Source: Eulemur rufifrons (taxonomy: Eukaryota > Chordata > Mammalia > Primates > Lemuridae). From it: a stretch of 64,000 bases of DNA. Positions 11,093 through 21,650 of the stretch are shown here, one piece after another (positions within the stretch are counted from its first letter, which is position 1; each line of letters opens with the position of its first letter). A program made the translations under genes and the position numbers. The stretch lies in contig NC_091010.1 in assembly GCF_041146395.1 (NCBI RefSeq), positions 51,294,001 to 51,358,000 on the forward strand. Direction: 5' to 3'. The notes under the pieces were generated by a model. It saw only the letters and a list, made by a program, of their open reading frames with translations, made no database searches and was not told the DNA's origin.

Positions 11093-11466
11093 TAGTAATC
11101 AGGGTCTCCAGAGAAATAAAACCAATGGGATACATACTATTGTGGGGACTACCAAGTCCAAAATGCATAGGGCAAGCCAGCATGCTGAAGTCTGAATTCC
11201 ACAGGGCTTGGGCAGGGCTTCTATCCTGCAGTCTTGAAGCAGCTGAATTCCTTCTTCTCCAGGAAAGTGTTTGTTCTTAAGGCCTTTGACTGATTGGACG
11301 AGGCCCACCCATGCTATGGAGAACAATGTGCTTTACTCAAAGCCTACTGATTTAATGTTCATTATAATGAAAAAACAAATACCTTCATAGCAATATCTAT
11401 TCTAATGTTTGACCAAACAACTGGGCAACTTAGCCTAGCCAATTTTATGCATAAAATTTACTATCA
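11092..11466 (-). mobile_element. Old LTR-like interspersed repeat
   Basis: I recognise a widespread mammalian repeat: 'cagggtctccagagaaataaaacc', 'gactgattggacgaggcccaccc', 'gctttactcaaagcctactgat', 'accaaacaactgggcaac', ending 'ttactatca'. In reverse it starts TG-like and ends in the 'tctccagagaaa' block, as a solitary LTR of the ERVL/MaLR kind would. I am not sure of the family name. The frame at 11099-11326 is inside it and is not a gene. Confidence 0.5.
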
Positions 11467-11499
11467 TATTACCTAATATTAAGAATAATATAATAGTTA

Positions 11500-11705
11500 A
11501 TATTTATATAACAGTTTGTATTTGTCAGGCACAAAGAACTCATTTAACTCTCACAACAACCCCATGAGGTGGGTAATATTATTGTTTTCATTTTAAGGAT
11601 GAGGAAACCTAAGATATGAGGGAGTTAAATAACTTCCCAAGTTCACAGACAATAAGATGCAGAAACCAGCTAGACTAACTCCAGCGTTTGGGTTCTGAAG
11701 TACCA
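11500..11705 (-). repeat. MIR SINE
   Basis: Reverse MIR: 'aactcatttaactctcacaac', 'aaccccatgaggtgggtaatatt', 'ttaaggatgaggaaacc', 'aataacttcccaagttcacag'. Good order and spacing. Confidence 0.75.
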
Positions 11706-11714
11706 CAGCATGAT

Positions 11715-11880
11715 AAATTCAGGCAATTAAGTTAGCTGGGCCTTCATTCTTTTATGGGAAAACATATATAACAGGAACTAATGTGTGGTGTGTTTAAGGG
11801 GAGGATTAAGTTAGAAAATACATAAAAAGATCCATCACACTCCCTAATACATAGTAGGTGTTGAATAAAATTTAGCTCTT
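11715..11880 (+). repeat. MIR SINE 3' half
   Basis: 'gctgggccttcattcttttatg', 'taaggggaggattaagttag', and the end block 'cctaatacatagtaggtgttgaataaa' are forward MIR. It lies next to a reverse MIR, so the two form an imperfect inverted pair. Confidence 0.6.
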
Positions 11881-12069
11881 TCCTTACCTGAAAATCTCTT
11901 GCATTTATATTGTGTCTTATGTTTAGAAGTCCCTTCCCTCCAAATAACCTCACTAAAACTTTGAGCTTCTAATGATAATAAATATGATTTTTTTGTAATT
12001 ATTTGCTTAATATTAATTTCTCCTGGTTGTCTCTAACACTCATTTGATTTAGAACCTATGTTATCCCAT

Positions 12070-12240
12070 GCTATTCCTCAGCACTAAACTCAACCCTTGG
12101 CATTATAGTAAGGTCTTTAATTCATTAAATAAGTCAATGAATAGATTTAGAAATTAATGATTTTTATTCTCAGTTGACAGATAAGAAACTGAGGCACAGA
12201 ATGATTAAATGACTTTCCCTAGGTGTATACGATTCATGGG
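12070..12240 (-). repeat. MIR SINE
   Basis: 'gacagataagaaactgaggcacagaatgattaaatgactttccctagg' (within 12175-12222) is the reverse MIR core. The flanks are more decayed. Confidence 0.6.
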
Positions 12241-12879
12241 CTAGTGTGGACTAATGTATACAGGTCTCCAGAATTCTCTTCTTTTTTGTTTTGTTTTTTT
12301 TTCCTCATGAAGGCACCGTTGAATGTCAGCAGAGGCATATTCAATCTTAAGAGTCCATTAGTCTCTTTGCCCAGCTGAAGCCTGAGAAACTTTAAATAAA
12401 ATTCCAGTGTTGAGCAACATGGCTCCATACCTGAATTCTATGGATGGGGCTCAAGCAGTTTCTGAGAACTGTTGATGCCAAGAGCCTTCATTTGGAGTGG
12501 GCATCTTCTCCAATGACAAATAGCTTTGGAGATCAGTAATTAACAGGTCAGTGACTCATGCAAAGCAATTCTACATTTAGACATACACAACCTGCACTTC
12601 ACAAAAAAAGAAAAAGACCCACACCTTTCTCCAACTTTCATTCCTCCTGCTCTCTCTTTTTCCTGGAAACTGATGTGAAGTACCTCTGCAATTTAAGCCT
12701 AATGACAATTAAAGTACAAAGTCATTACCCACTTTTATTGAATTGTCTTCTGTTTTATGGGCTAATTGAAGGAATGACACATTACTACAGAAATTCGTGT
12801 GCTCATTCCTAGCCAGCCCTGCCTCCTCCTGTCTTGGATTTGCAGTCTTGGTTATAGAAGACTGATCTTGGACTTAGAG
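12241..12879. other. Unassigned DNA
   Basis: Includes a T/G-rich run near 12283-12303 ('ttttttgttttgtttttttt') and otherwise unassigned sequence. The frames at 12234-12428 and 12558-12812 carry no recognisable domain. Confidence 0.45.
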
Positions 12880-13060
12880 GTATAATACATGGACCAGCTC
12901 TGACTTGGCCACTTATGTACTGAATGACCTTGAGCAAATGACCGAACCTCTCTCTGCTTGCTTCTCTTATGTATCAAAAGTGGACAATTTATCCTGACTC
13001 CTTCATAGATAAGTGAGATTTCAATGAGGTAATTTATGTTAAGAGTCATTTGCCTAAGAC
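12880..13060 (+). repeat. MIR SINE
   Basis: Forward MIR: 'ctctgacttggccacttatg', 'gaatgaccttgagcaaatgacc', 'gaacctctctctgcttg', 'gtatcaaaagtggacaat'. Core and tRNA-derived blocks are recognisable. Confidence 0.65.
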
Positions 13061-13241
13061 AATAAAACATATAAATAAAAAACAACATAGTATATATAAA
13101 CATAAAATATTATTATTACTATAGATTTTTTAAAAGGGAAAATACATTCTGCTTGGTGTTGAGTTTACTTTACCTTTAAATTCAAAGTCTAGATTTTGAG
13201 TACCAGTAAATAATAAGTAACTTACAATCTTCCAGGAAATA

Positions 13242-13263
13242 CAGTAGTTCCCCCTTATTTGCA
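13242..13263 (+). repeat. Tigger terminal inverted repeat, left
   Basis: CAGT-initiated TIR of the Tigger element, preceded by TA as expected for Tc1/mariner target duplication. Confidence 0.8.
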
Positions 13264-13767
13264 GGGGATACATTTCAAGACCCCCCAGTGGATGCTTGAA
13301 ACTGTGGATGTCATTGGACCCTATATATATTATGTTTTTTCCTATACATACATATCTATAATAAAGTTTAATAAATTAGGCACAGTAAGAAGCCAACAAT
13401 AATAACTAATAATAAAATAGAACAATTATAATAATGTGTGCATCACTACTCTTGTGCTTTGGGGCCCTTATTAAGTAAAATAAGAGTCACTTGTACACAA
13501 GCACTGCAGTACTTCCACAGTTCATTTTGTAATGAAGACGGCTCCTGAGTGACTAATGGGCAGGGACTATAGCGTGGATACTCCGGACAAAGGAATGACT
13601 CATTTCCTGGGCAGGACAGAGAGGGATAGCTCAAACTTTCATCAGGCTACTCAGAATGGTGGGCAATTTGAAACTTACAAATTGTTAAGTTTTAGAATTT
13701 TCCTCTGAATAATTTCAACCGCAGTTGACTGCAGGTAACTGAAACCATAGAAAGCAGAACCCCAGGT

Positions 13768-13789
13768 AGCAGATAATGGGGGACGACTG
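13768..13789 (-). repeat. Tigger terminal inverted repeat, right
   Basis: Matches the left TIR in reverse with several substitutions. The base pair following ACTG is GA rather than TA, so the second copy of the TA target duplication appears mutated. Confidence 0.75.
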
Positions 13790-13814
13790 GACCTTCTTCT
13801 TCTGGCCATTCTCT

Positions 13815-14390
13815 CAGAATGCCAAAGTCCCAATCAGTCACCTCTGAACTCCACTCCTCGATTCCTATGATTTATACTTCCATTCCCATTTCCACTGCCA
13901 CCACCTCATTTCAAAACTTAATTGTTTTCCAAGAAGCCTTTCTGTTTCCTCACTCTTTTAGACTGATCTTCATAATGGCTTTCCACCACCTAGAGAAAAT
14001 TCTAAACCCCTTAGCTCTATACAGTTTGGATCTACCAAGACATTACTGCCTTATATTTCAGGTTCTATAAAGAAACTCTCTGCCACAGAAAATCTGATAG
14101 TTTCACTATTCCTAGAAAGGAACTTGTTCTGTTTTCACCTTGCTTAAATTAGTTGTATTGAATGCCATGCTTTGCCATTTTTCACTTAAATCTTTCCTCT
14201 TTCTTTTATAACCTTTCTCCATCACCCCATTGCAGAGTGACTTCTTGTTGACTGAATTAACTATAAACCACCATATTCATTAGTATGCTTTAGAAATCAA
14301 GGGTTATGTTTTACATATCATTATATCCACTATGCCAGCAAAGTGACTGGCATATACTAAGTATTTAATTAACATCTGCTTTTGGCATAT
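13815..14390 (+). repeat. L2 LINE 3' fragment
   Basis: Weak but ordered L2 blocks: 'ccatttccactgccaccacc', 'ctttccaccacctagagaaaattctaaacccctta', then the 3' end 'tatatccactatgccagcaaagtgactggcatatactaag'. It begins right beside the Tigger element. The frame at 13819-14070 is repeat sequence. Confidence 0.55.
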
Positions 14391-14491
14391 ATTTTCCTTA
14401 TCTGATCTAGAATCTCTTCATTTTAGAAAGCAAAGCTAAGAACATAATTTGCTTTGAAACACATATATGCAACCCAGCCAATGCATGTTCA

Positions 14492-15172
14492 TTTCTTTTT
14501 TATTACGGTATAATTTACACATGATAAACTTCACTCTTTTTCAGAGTACGGTTTGTTGTGATGTACTTTCATAAATGTAGGCAGTTGTGTAACAGTCACC
14601 ACAATCGATAAAGAACATGCCCATTCTTCCACTATCGACAAACCCTAGCAATTACTGATTTTTATTTTTCTCAGTAGTATTCCATTGTATGGATACTCTA
14701 CAATTTGTTTATCCATTCACCAGTTGAGAGACATTTGGGTTCTTTATATTTCTTGGCTCTTATGAACATAGCTGCTGCAAATATTCATGTACAGGTCTTT
14801 GTATGGACATATATTTTCAATAGTCTTGGATAAATGCCCAGGAATATAATTGCCGAGTCATGTAGTAAATATATGTTTACTTTTATAAGAAATTATACAT
14901 GTAAATGCAAATGGGGACAGCCATTTTTGTAAAATCTTTGGCAATGTATGAGAGTTCCTGTCACTTCACAGCCTTGCCAACACTTTGTATTGTCAATCTT
15001 TTTATTTTTAACCATTCTAGTAAGCATTAAGTAGAATCTCAATGTAATTTTAATATGTATTTTCCTGATAATTAAGATGTTTAGCCTCTTTTTATGTGTT
15101 TAATTGTCCTCGCTATATCTTATTTAATGAAGCCTCTATTAATGTCATTTGCCCATTTTTTATTTTTTATCT
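14492..15172 (-). mobile_element. Old L1 (L1M/L1ME type), 3' end, antisense
   Basis: Antisense L1 3' UTR ('ttttattacggtataatttacacatg') followed by the end of ORF2 in reverse ('ttccattgtatggatactctac', 'tttatccattcacc', 'catagctgctgcaaatattcatg'). It is cut at about 15172, where a different, younger L1 3' end begins, so it acted as the host of that insertion or lies next to it. Confidence 0.85.
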
Positions 15173-16729
15173 TCTTATAAAATTGTATTTTTTTATCATG
15201 TACAATATGATGGTTTGAAGAATGTATACATTGTAGAGTGGTTAAATCTAGCTAATTAACAAATGCATTACCTCATACTGTTATCATTTTTGGTGAGAAC
15301 ACTTAGCATCCACTTTCTTAGTATTTTTCAAGAACGCAGCATATTATCATTAACTATAGTCAACACCTTGTATAATAGAGCTCTTGAGCCTATTCCTTCT
15401 GTATAACTGTATGTATGTATCCTTTAACCATCTTCCCATTTCCCCTCCAACCACTCCCACATCTGGTAACACCATTCTACTCTCTACTTCTAGGAGATCA
15501 AGTTTTTAGAGTCCACATATGATTGAGATTATGTGGTATTTGTTTTTCTGTGCCTGGTTTATTTCAGGTAATGTAATGTCCTCTGGGTTCATGCATGTTG
15601 TCATAAATGACAAAATTTCCTTCTTGTTTATGGCTGAGTATTATTTCTTTGTGTGTGTATGTCACACACGTATGTATATATTTAATATATAAATAACACA
15701 TTTTCTTTACGCATTCATCTGTCCATGGGCACTTAAGTTGATTACATATTTTGGCCATTGTGAATAGTGCTGCAATAAACATAAGAGTACAGATATCTCT
15801 TTGACATACTGATTTTGTTTCCTTTGCATATTTACCCATAGTGGAGTTGCTGGATCATATGGTAGTTCTAGTTTTAATTTTTTGAGAAATCTCCATACAG
15901 TTTTTCGTAATAACAGTACTAATTTGTATTCCTACCAACAATGTGCAAGGGTTTCCTTTTCTTCACATTCTCACCAACACTTATTATTCTTTGTCTTCTT
16001 GATTATAACCATTCTAATAGGAGTGAGCTGATATTTCATTGTGGTTTTGATTTGCATTTCCCTGATGATTTGTGATGTTGAGCATTTTTTCATATATGTG
16101 TTGGTCATTTGCATATCTTCTTATGAGAAATGTCTATTCAGGTTTTTGGCCCATTTAAATGGGGTTATTTATTTTCTTGTTACTGAGTTGTTTGAGCTCC
16201 GTATGTATTTTGGATATTACCCCCTTATTGGATTTTTAGTTTTTAAATATTTTCTTTTATTCTGTAGATTATCTCTTCACTCTATTGCTTGTTACCTTTG
16301 CTGTGCAGAAGCTATTTAGTTTGATGTAATCCTGTTTATCTATTTTTGCTTTTGTTGCCAGTGCTTTTGAGATCATATATGGAAAATCATTGCTCAGACC
16401 TATGCCATGAAGCTTTACCCTTATGTTTTCTTCTAGTGTAGACCAGTTTTAGGATAACTGACATCTAATAACATTGAATCTTTTGATCCATTTATTCAGG
16501 TGTTCTTTAATTTCTCTCAGAAATGTTTTGTTGTTTCCATTGCACAGGTTTAGCACATATTTTGTTATATTTGTCCCTATATGTTTCATGGTTTATGATG
16601 CTATTTTAGGTAGTATTTTTAAATTTAAATTTCCTTTTTTCATTGCTAGCATATTGAAATACAATTATTTTTTAATGCCTTGTATCCTTTGATGTTTCTT
16701 AATTTATTTATTAGTTCAAGTATCTTTTT

Positions 16730-16742
16730 AAGACTTCTTGAG
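16730..16742 (+). repeat. Target-site duplication, left copy (L1 stub)
   Basis: AAGACTTCTTGAG, identical to 16876-16888. It defines the exact limits of the 16743-16875 insertion. Confidence 0.92.
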
Positions 16743-16875
16743 TAAATTCATACCTAATGGGTGCAGTGTGTACTGTGTGGGGGATGGGCACGCTTGTAGC
16801 TTTGACTTGGGTGGTGCAAAAGCAATTTATGTGACCAAAGCATTTATATCCCCTTATATTCTAAAATGAAACAAA
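16743..16875 (+). mobile_element. Severely 5'-truncated lemur-type L1 (3' UTR only)
   Basis: Only about 130 bp of the 3' UTR was inserted: 'cctaatgggtgcagtgtg' (16753-16770), 'gggggatgggcacgcttgtag', then a degraded A-rich tail. The same 3' UTR occurs at 22337-22440 at the end of the large L1. It is flanked by a 13-bp target-site duplication (16730-16742 and 16876-16888). The pre-insertion site TTTTT/AAGAC matches the L1 endonuclease preference. Confidence 0.9.
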
Positions 16876-16888
16876 AAGACTTCTTGAG
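16876..16888 (+). repeat. Target-site duplication, right copy (L1 stub)
   Basis: Identical copy of 16730-16742, directly after the A-rich tail of the inserted L1 3' end. Confidence 0.92.
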
Positions 16889-16985
16889 AATTTTAATCTA
16901 GACAGTTAGATTTACTACTTCCTTTGAAATCTATATGTTTTATTTATTTCTCTTACCTTTGCACGTATCATCAAAATCTTACTCA

Positions 16986-17639
16986 GCTTTTTGTTTGAGA
17001 GTGAAGGATTGGACTCTAAGTGGCAACAAGGATTGAAATAGTCATTACTCTTCAATTCATGACATATTGTAATTAATTGTCTGTGCAAGGCCTCTCTTAT
17101 TTAATTATTTGTTCCATTTAATGCCTGTTTCTCCCTCCATTTTCACTTTTTCTCCATAAATAACAACTCTAACATACTCAATGGGTATTTTTATTTGTAT
17201 TTATTCTCATAAAATGTATACTTTTAAAAATTTACATGTACTTTAAATGTGGCATTATATTATAAATCACAAATATATCTTACTTTTTTCCTTTAGCACT
17301 CTTCTAAGGTCCATTTATGTTATTATCTGTCCATCTAAAAAACTATTTCTAACTGCTACATTTTAAATTGCGTGCATGTGTGTGTATGTGTGTGTGAGAG
17401 CTTATTCTCAGCACTTAGCACAATGCCTGATGCAATGCAAGGTACTTAACTGTTGAAAAATGTATAAAAGGTATCATATTCACCCAATACCACTGGTGAC
17501 AGGTTCCTTGCAATTTCTGTATTTGAAATCTCCCTAATGTTCTTGCCTTTCATGCTTTTCTTTCCTGTCCTATTGTCACTACCGTCGATTAGACCTCTCA
17601 GCTTCAAATGTGGTTTGTTGGTGTAGTTCACAAACGCCT
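16986..17639. other. Unassigned AT-rich DNA
   Basis: No gene seen. It contains a degenerate TG-rich tract at about 17375-17396, and 'cagcacttagcacaatgcctgatgc' (17410-17434), which resembles an L2/MIR 3' end. The rest is not assigned. Confidence 0.4.
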
Positions 17640-18005
17640 TTCTCCCCCACCCTATAAATCATTCATTCATCACATTGCAGTCATTCACTTTATGAAAACT
17701 CCATGGTCATCATTTCTCTCCCTCCCCTGAAAATTTCTGAGAGACCACACTGTCCTTAGACCAATATCCCTGAGATTGATTTTGAAGATCCTTAACAAGT
17801 GACCTAAGCTTATTCATTCCACCCCTCCCTCCCCCCACAAACAAGCTATTCCTATAAACTTCGATTACTCCATGCTTCCTGATTGTTCTCTTTTCTTGAT
17901 TAAATTATTGGTCTTGTCCCTTCTCTACTTATCTAAATCCCAGAAGTCTTTATGAAAACAGCTCATGTAAAATCTCCCCATGAAGATTTATCTGTTGCTG
18001 CATGT
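17640..18005 (+). repeat. Probable L2 LINE fragment
   Basis: Pyrimidine-rich sequence with weak L2-like order ('aagcttattcattccacccctccctcc', 'gcttcctgattgttctc', 'aatctccccatgaagattta'). Divergence is high, so the assignment is tentative. Confidence 0.4.
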
Positions 18006-18034
18006 TTTCCTTACTGACTTATAAGCATACAAAG

Positions 18035-18300
18035 GAGGTGGCATGGCATAAGAGAGGCAATGAGGCATTGTAGAAACAGCATTGCACCTAGGGTCACATA
18101 GACTTGGGCTTGGAATCCCAGTTTGGCATTTAATACTGGTGAGTGCCTGGGAAAATCACATAGCTTTTTAAGCTTTCTTTTCCTTATCTGTAAAATAGGA
18201 ATATTAATTATAACTTTATGTAGATTGTAGTGAAGGAATGAAGCACTTTAAATAAAACATCTGCCACATAATAGGCATTCAATAAGTGGTAGCTACTATC
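18035..18300 (+). repeat. MIR SINE, full-length order
   Basis: Forward MIR: 'agacttgggcttggaatcccag', 'gagtgcctgggaaaatcacatagc', 'ttccttatctgtaaaataggaatatta', 'gtagtgaaggaatgaagcac', 'cacataataggcattcaataagtgg'. One of the clearest MIRs. Confidence 0.8.
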
Positions 18301-19125
18301 ATTATGAGCACTGCCTCTATTGCTCATTTGGCATCTAGCATATGCCACCTTGTCTTACTGTTTAACTACTTTATGGGTTTATATCTGCCTCCTCTAAAAG
18401 TGGCTTTCATAGATGTGCTGTGTCTTACACTAATTTTGTATTTCCCAGAGCGGTAATCACAGTGATAGTGTCTTCCCATTTATTAAAAACCTTAAAAAGC
18501 TCATCCCTTGAAAAATTCATTTCAATAGTATGTCTTGTTACTTTAAGTACATAGAGTTAACTGTATATTACCAACACTGATAAAGTGTTACTTAAGTAGA
18601 AGCCCTTGTGGATTAATTTGGCACATTCATTGAGGATCACTTTACGGTACTACCCTGTTGCCTTGATGTCATTATTTGAAACTTAAGAAGGGACTCAGAC
18701 TGTCTCTTGGGGTGATAATAGATTCTTGGATCGCCTCGCCTCAACCACACTGAATCAGAATATTTTATAATTTGTGCATGCAATGAGCATATCAATTGAT
18801 TCATAATCCCCACAAAGTCTGAGCGTTCTTGATATAGGAGAGGAAACATTTGTCCTGGATTCACAGACCTAAATACTCAGCTTTGAGAAATACCCTTCAC
18901 CTCTAAGAAGTTCAATTTATTTTTTAAATAGAAAAAAAGAAAGAAAAAGAGAGATTACCACAGTTTTTCCTCCTAGAGCTTGTAGTGAGAGGTCTTAACC
19001 CATTGTGTAGTTGCCCAACAGCAATAGTTATTATTCTTGTTAGATTGGAAGATACAATGATTGCACTTTTAACATAATGTTCCATTCCCCCTACTCAGAG
19101 GAAGATGACTCCTCTGATACTAACT
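18301..19125. other. Unassigned DNA
   Basis: No gene. An A/G-rich stretch lies at 18933-18955. The frame at 18637-18864 has no recognisable domain. Old repeats may be present but I cannot name them. Confidence 0.45.
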
Positions 19126-19129
19126 AGAT

Positions 19130-19303
19130 CCTTGTTACTCAAAGAGTAGTCTTTGGGCCAGCAGCTTGGGTAGCTCCTGAGACCTTGTTAGAAATGCAGA
19201 GTCTCTGTCCCCATGGCCAAATAACTGAATCTAAATCTGCATTTTTACAAGAACCTTTCAGTCATTGGAAGGCACCTTATAGCTTGGAAAGCACAAGGCT
19301 AGA
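19130..19303 (-). mobile_element. MER5A-type hAT (Charlie) non-autonomous element
   Basis: Reverse MER5A order: 'tactcaaagagtagtctttggg', 'ccagcagcttgggtagctcctgag', 'cttgttagaaatgcagagtctc', 'aactgaatctaaatctgc', ending 'tagcttggaaagcac'. Close to full length. It is the first of three MER5A-type copies in this interval. Confidence 0.7.
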
Positions 19304-19307
19304 TCAG

Positions 19308-19412
19308 ATTCTAAATCAGTAGGTCTAGGGAAAATCCTAGGACTCAGCATTCTTGACAAGCTCCCAGATAGTACCTGTGCTGTTAACCCATGGATCACAC
19401 TTTGAGGAGCTA
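19308..19412 (+). mobile_element. MER5A-type fragment (3' half)
   Basis: Forward order: 'attctaaatcagtaggtctaggg', 'ctcagcattcttgacaagctcccag', 'ggatcacactttgagg'. It is opposite in orientation to the copy just upstream, so the pair forms an imperfect inverted repeat. Confidence 0.65.
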
Positions 19413-19420
19413 GTTTAGAT

Positions 19421-19465
19421 CACTGGTCTCAAACATGAATGTGTATTGGAATCAACTTGGGAGGA
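19421..19465 (+). mobile_element. MER5A-type element, left part, split by L1
   Basis: 'cactggtctcaaacatgaatg' and 'attggaatcaacttggg' are the 5' end of a MER5A-type element. It continues after the L1 at 22489. The break carries an 11-bp target-site duplication. Confidence 0.75.
19455..19465 (+). repeat. Target-site duplication, left copy (3 kb L1)
   Basis: ACTTGGGAGGA, identical to 22489-22499. It belongs to the MER5A-type element that received the L1. Confidence 0.9.
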
Positions 19466-20692
19466 ATATTTTATTTTCTTTGTTGCTATCGTGAAGGGTA
19501 TTGAGTCTTTGATTTGGTTCTCAGTTTGACTGTTGTTGGCGTATAGGAATGCTACTGATTTCTGTACATTGATTTTGTAACCTGACACTTTGCTGCATTT
19601 GTTTATCAATTCCAATAGTCTCATGGCAGAATCTTTGGAGTTTTCTGGATATAAGATCATATCATCAGTAAAGAGCAATAATTTGACCTCTTCTGCCCCC
19701 ATTTGGATTCCCTTGATTTCTTTCTCTTGTCTGATTGCTCTGGCTAGGACTTCCAAGTACTATATTGAATAGAAGTGGTTATAGTGGGCAACCTTGTCTG
19801 GTTCCAGTTCTAAGCAGGAATACTTTCAATTTTTCCCCATTCAGTATGATGTTGGCTGTGGGTTTGTCATGTATGGCTTTTATTATTTTTAGTTAAGTCC
19901 TATCTATGCCTATTTTGTTAGGCGTTCTTATCACAAAACCATGCTGAATTTTGTTGAATGGTTTTTCTGTATCTATTGAGATGATCATGTGGTCTTTGTT
20001 TTTGCTTGTATTTATGTGGTAAATTGCATTTATAGATTTGCGTATGTTGAACCATCCCTGTATCTATGGGATGAAGCCCACTTGGTCATGAGGGATTATT
20101 TTTTTGATAAGCACCTGAATTTGGTTTGCTAGGATTTTGTTGAGAATTTTTGCATCTATATTCATAAGGGATATTGGTCTGTAGTTTTCTTTTTTTTGTT
20201 GCATCCTTTCCTGGTTTTGGTATCAGGGGTTATGTTGGTTTCATAAAACGTGTTGGGGAGGATTCCTTCCTTCTCAATGTTGCAGAATAATTTTTGCAGG
20301 ATAGGCACCAGTTCTTCTTTGTAGGTCTGGTAAAATTCGGGTGTGAAACCATCTGGTCTGGGACTTTTCTTTCAAGAAAGGCGTTTTGCTACTTCAATTT
20401 GGTACTTGATATGGTTCAGGAATTCTTTTTCTTCCTGATTGAGCCTAGGGAGGCTATGGTGTTTCTAAGAATTTGTCTATTTCCTCCATGTTTTCAAGTT
20501 TATGTGCATAGAAGTTTTTATAGCATTATAAAATATATTTTATATTTCCGTGTTATCAGTTGTGATTTCTCCTTTTTCATTCCTGATTGAGCTTACTAGA
20601 GTCCTTTCTTTTCTGCTTCTGGTTAACCTAGCAAGAGGAGTGTCAATTTTGTTTATTTTTTCAAAGAGCCAACTTTTTGTTTTATTAATCTT
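19466..20692 (-). pseudogene. L1 ORF2 reverse transcriptase region, inverted, broken
   Basis: On the minus strand this segment encodes part of the L1 reverse transcriptase. It starts in the linker before RT (right edge, around 20590-20690) and ends just after the palm. The catalytic box is visible around 19660-19672 but reads F-T-D-D instead of the usual F/Y-A-D-D. The longest intact piece is 19415-19756, which itself runs out of the L1 into flanking MER5A. Several stops separate it from the upstream RT part. ORF2 normally supplies endonuclease and reverse transcriptase for LINE retrotransposition. This copy is dead. Confidence 0.9.
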
Positions 20693-21650
20693 CTGTATAG
20701 CAACAAAGGCAATAAAATACCTACGAATATATTTAACTAAGGAGGTGAAAGAACTCTACAGGGAGAACTATAAAACAATGAGGAAGGAAATAGCAGAGGA
20801 CATAAACAGTGGAAAACTATACCATGCTCATGGGTTGGCAGAATCAACTGTTAAAATGTCAATACTACCCAAAGTGATCTACAGATTCAATGCAATCCCT
20901 ATTAAAACACCAGCATCACTTTTTGCAGATCTAGAAAAAATAATTCTATGCTTTGCATGGAACCAGAGAAAATCTCGTATAGCAAAAACAATCTTAAGCA
21001 AAAAGAACAAATTAGGAGGCATCAATTTACGAGACTTCAAGCTATACTACAGGCTGTAGTAACTAAAACAGCATGGTACTGGCACAAGAACAGAGACATA
21101 GACCAATGGAGCATAATTGAGAACCCAGATATAAAACCATCCTCATACAGCCATCTAATCTTTGAAAAAGCAGACAAAAACATACACTGGGGGAAAGAAT
21201 CCTTATTCAATAAATGGTGCTAGGAAAATTGGATAGCCACATGCAGAAGACTGAAACAGGATCTGCACCTCTCACCTCTCACAAAAATCAACTCACAATG
21301 GATAGCAGATTTAAACCTAAGGCATGAAACTATAAGAATTCTAGAAAAAAATGTTGGAAAAACTCTTATAGACATTGGTCTAGGCGAAGAATTTATGAAG
21401 AAGACCCCAAAGTCAATCACAGCAACAACAAAAATAAATAAATGGGACCTGATCAAATTAAAAAGCTTCTGCACAGCCAAGGAAACTATCATGAGAGCAA
21501 ACAGACAACCTACAGATTGGGAGAAATTATTCACATCCTACACATCCAATAAAGGGCTGGCAACTAGAATCTATATAAAACTCAGGAAAATCAGCAAGAA
21601 AAAATATCAAACAACCCCATTAAAAGGTAGGCAAAGGACATGAACAGAAA
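20693..21650 (+). pseudogene. L1 ORF2 C-terminal region, broken
   Basis: The forward frame beginning around 20697 encodes the post-RT region of ORF2. It runs from an A-T-K-x-I-K-Y-L motif through '[12 protein letters not shown]' (about 21015-21053) to the Trp-rich '[15 protein letters not shown]' (21065-21109), then in another frame '[18 protein letters not shown]' (21397 on). Frame shifts near 21057 and beyond show decay. It is a fragment of a retrotransposon protein, not a host gene. Confidence 0.88.

Larger units (their letters stand above)
13242..13789 (-). mobile_element. Tigger-type (Tc1/mariner) DNA transposon, internally deleted
   Basis: Terminal inverted repeats are visible: 'cagtagttcccccttatttgc' (13242-13262) and its imperfect reverse complement at 13769-13789 ('agataatgggggacgactg'). 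The left end follows a TA (13240-13241). Read in reverse, the 5' leader of a Tigger transposase gene is recognisable, ending near 13440-13470 where the expected ATG is AGG. The sequence then jumps to the 3' terminal region, so nearly all the transposase coding region is missing. It is a non-autonomous remnant at about 548 bp. The short frame at 13446-13634 (-) is leader sequence, not transposase. Confidence 0.85.
15173..16985 (-). mobile_element. L1MA/MB-type LINE, 3' UTR and part of ORF2, antisense
   Basis: Antisense L1 3' UTR with 'ctagctaattaacaaatgcattacc', 'ctatagtcaacaccttgtataatag', 'attctactctctacttctagg', 'tccacatatgattgagat', then ORF2 in reverse ('attgtgaatagtgctgcaataaac', 'ttgctggatcatatggtag', 'cctaccaacaatgtgcaagg', 'gaagctatttagtttgatg'). 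It is interrupted at 16743-16875 by a younger L1 stub and then resumes ('tactacttcctttgaaatct'). All coding capacity is lost. The frames at 15564-16692 are its fragments. Confidence 0.88.
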
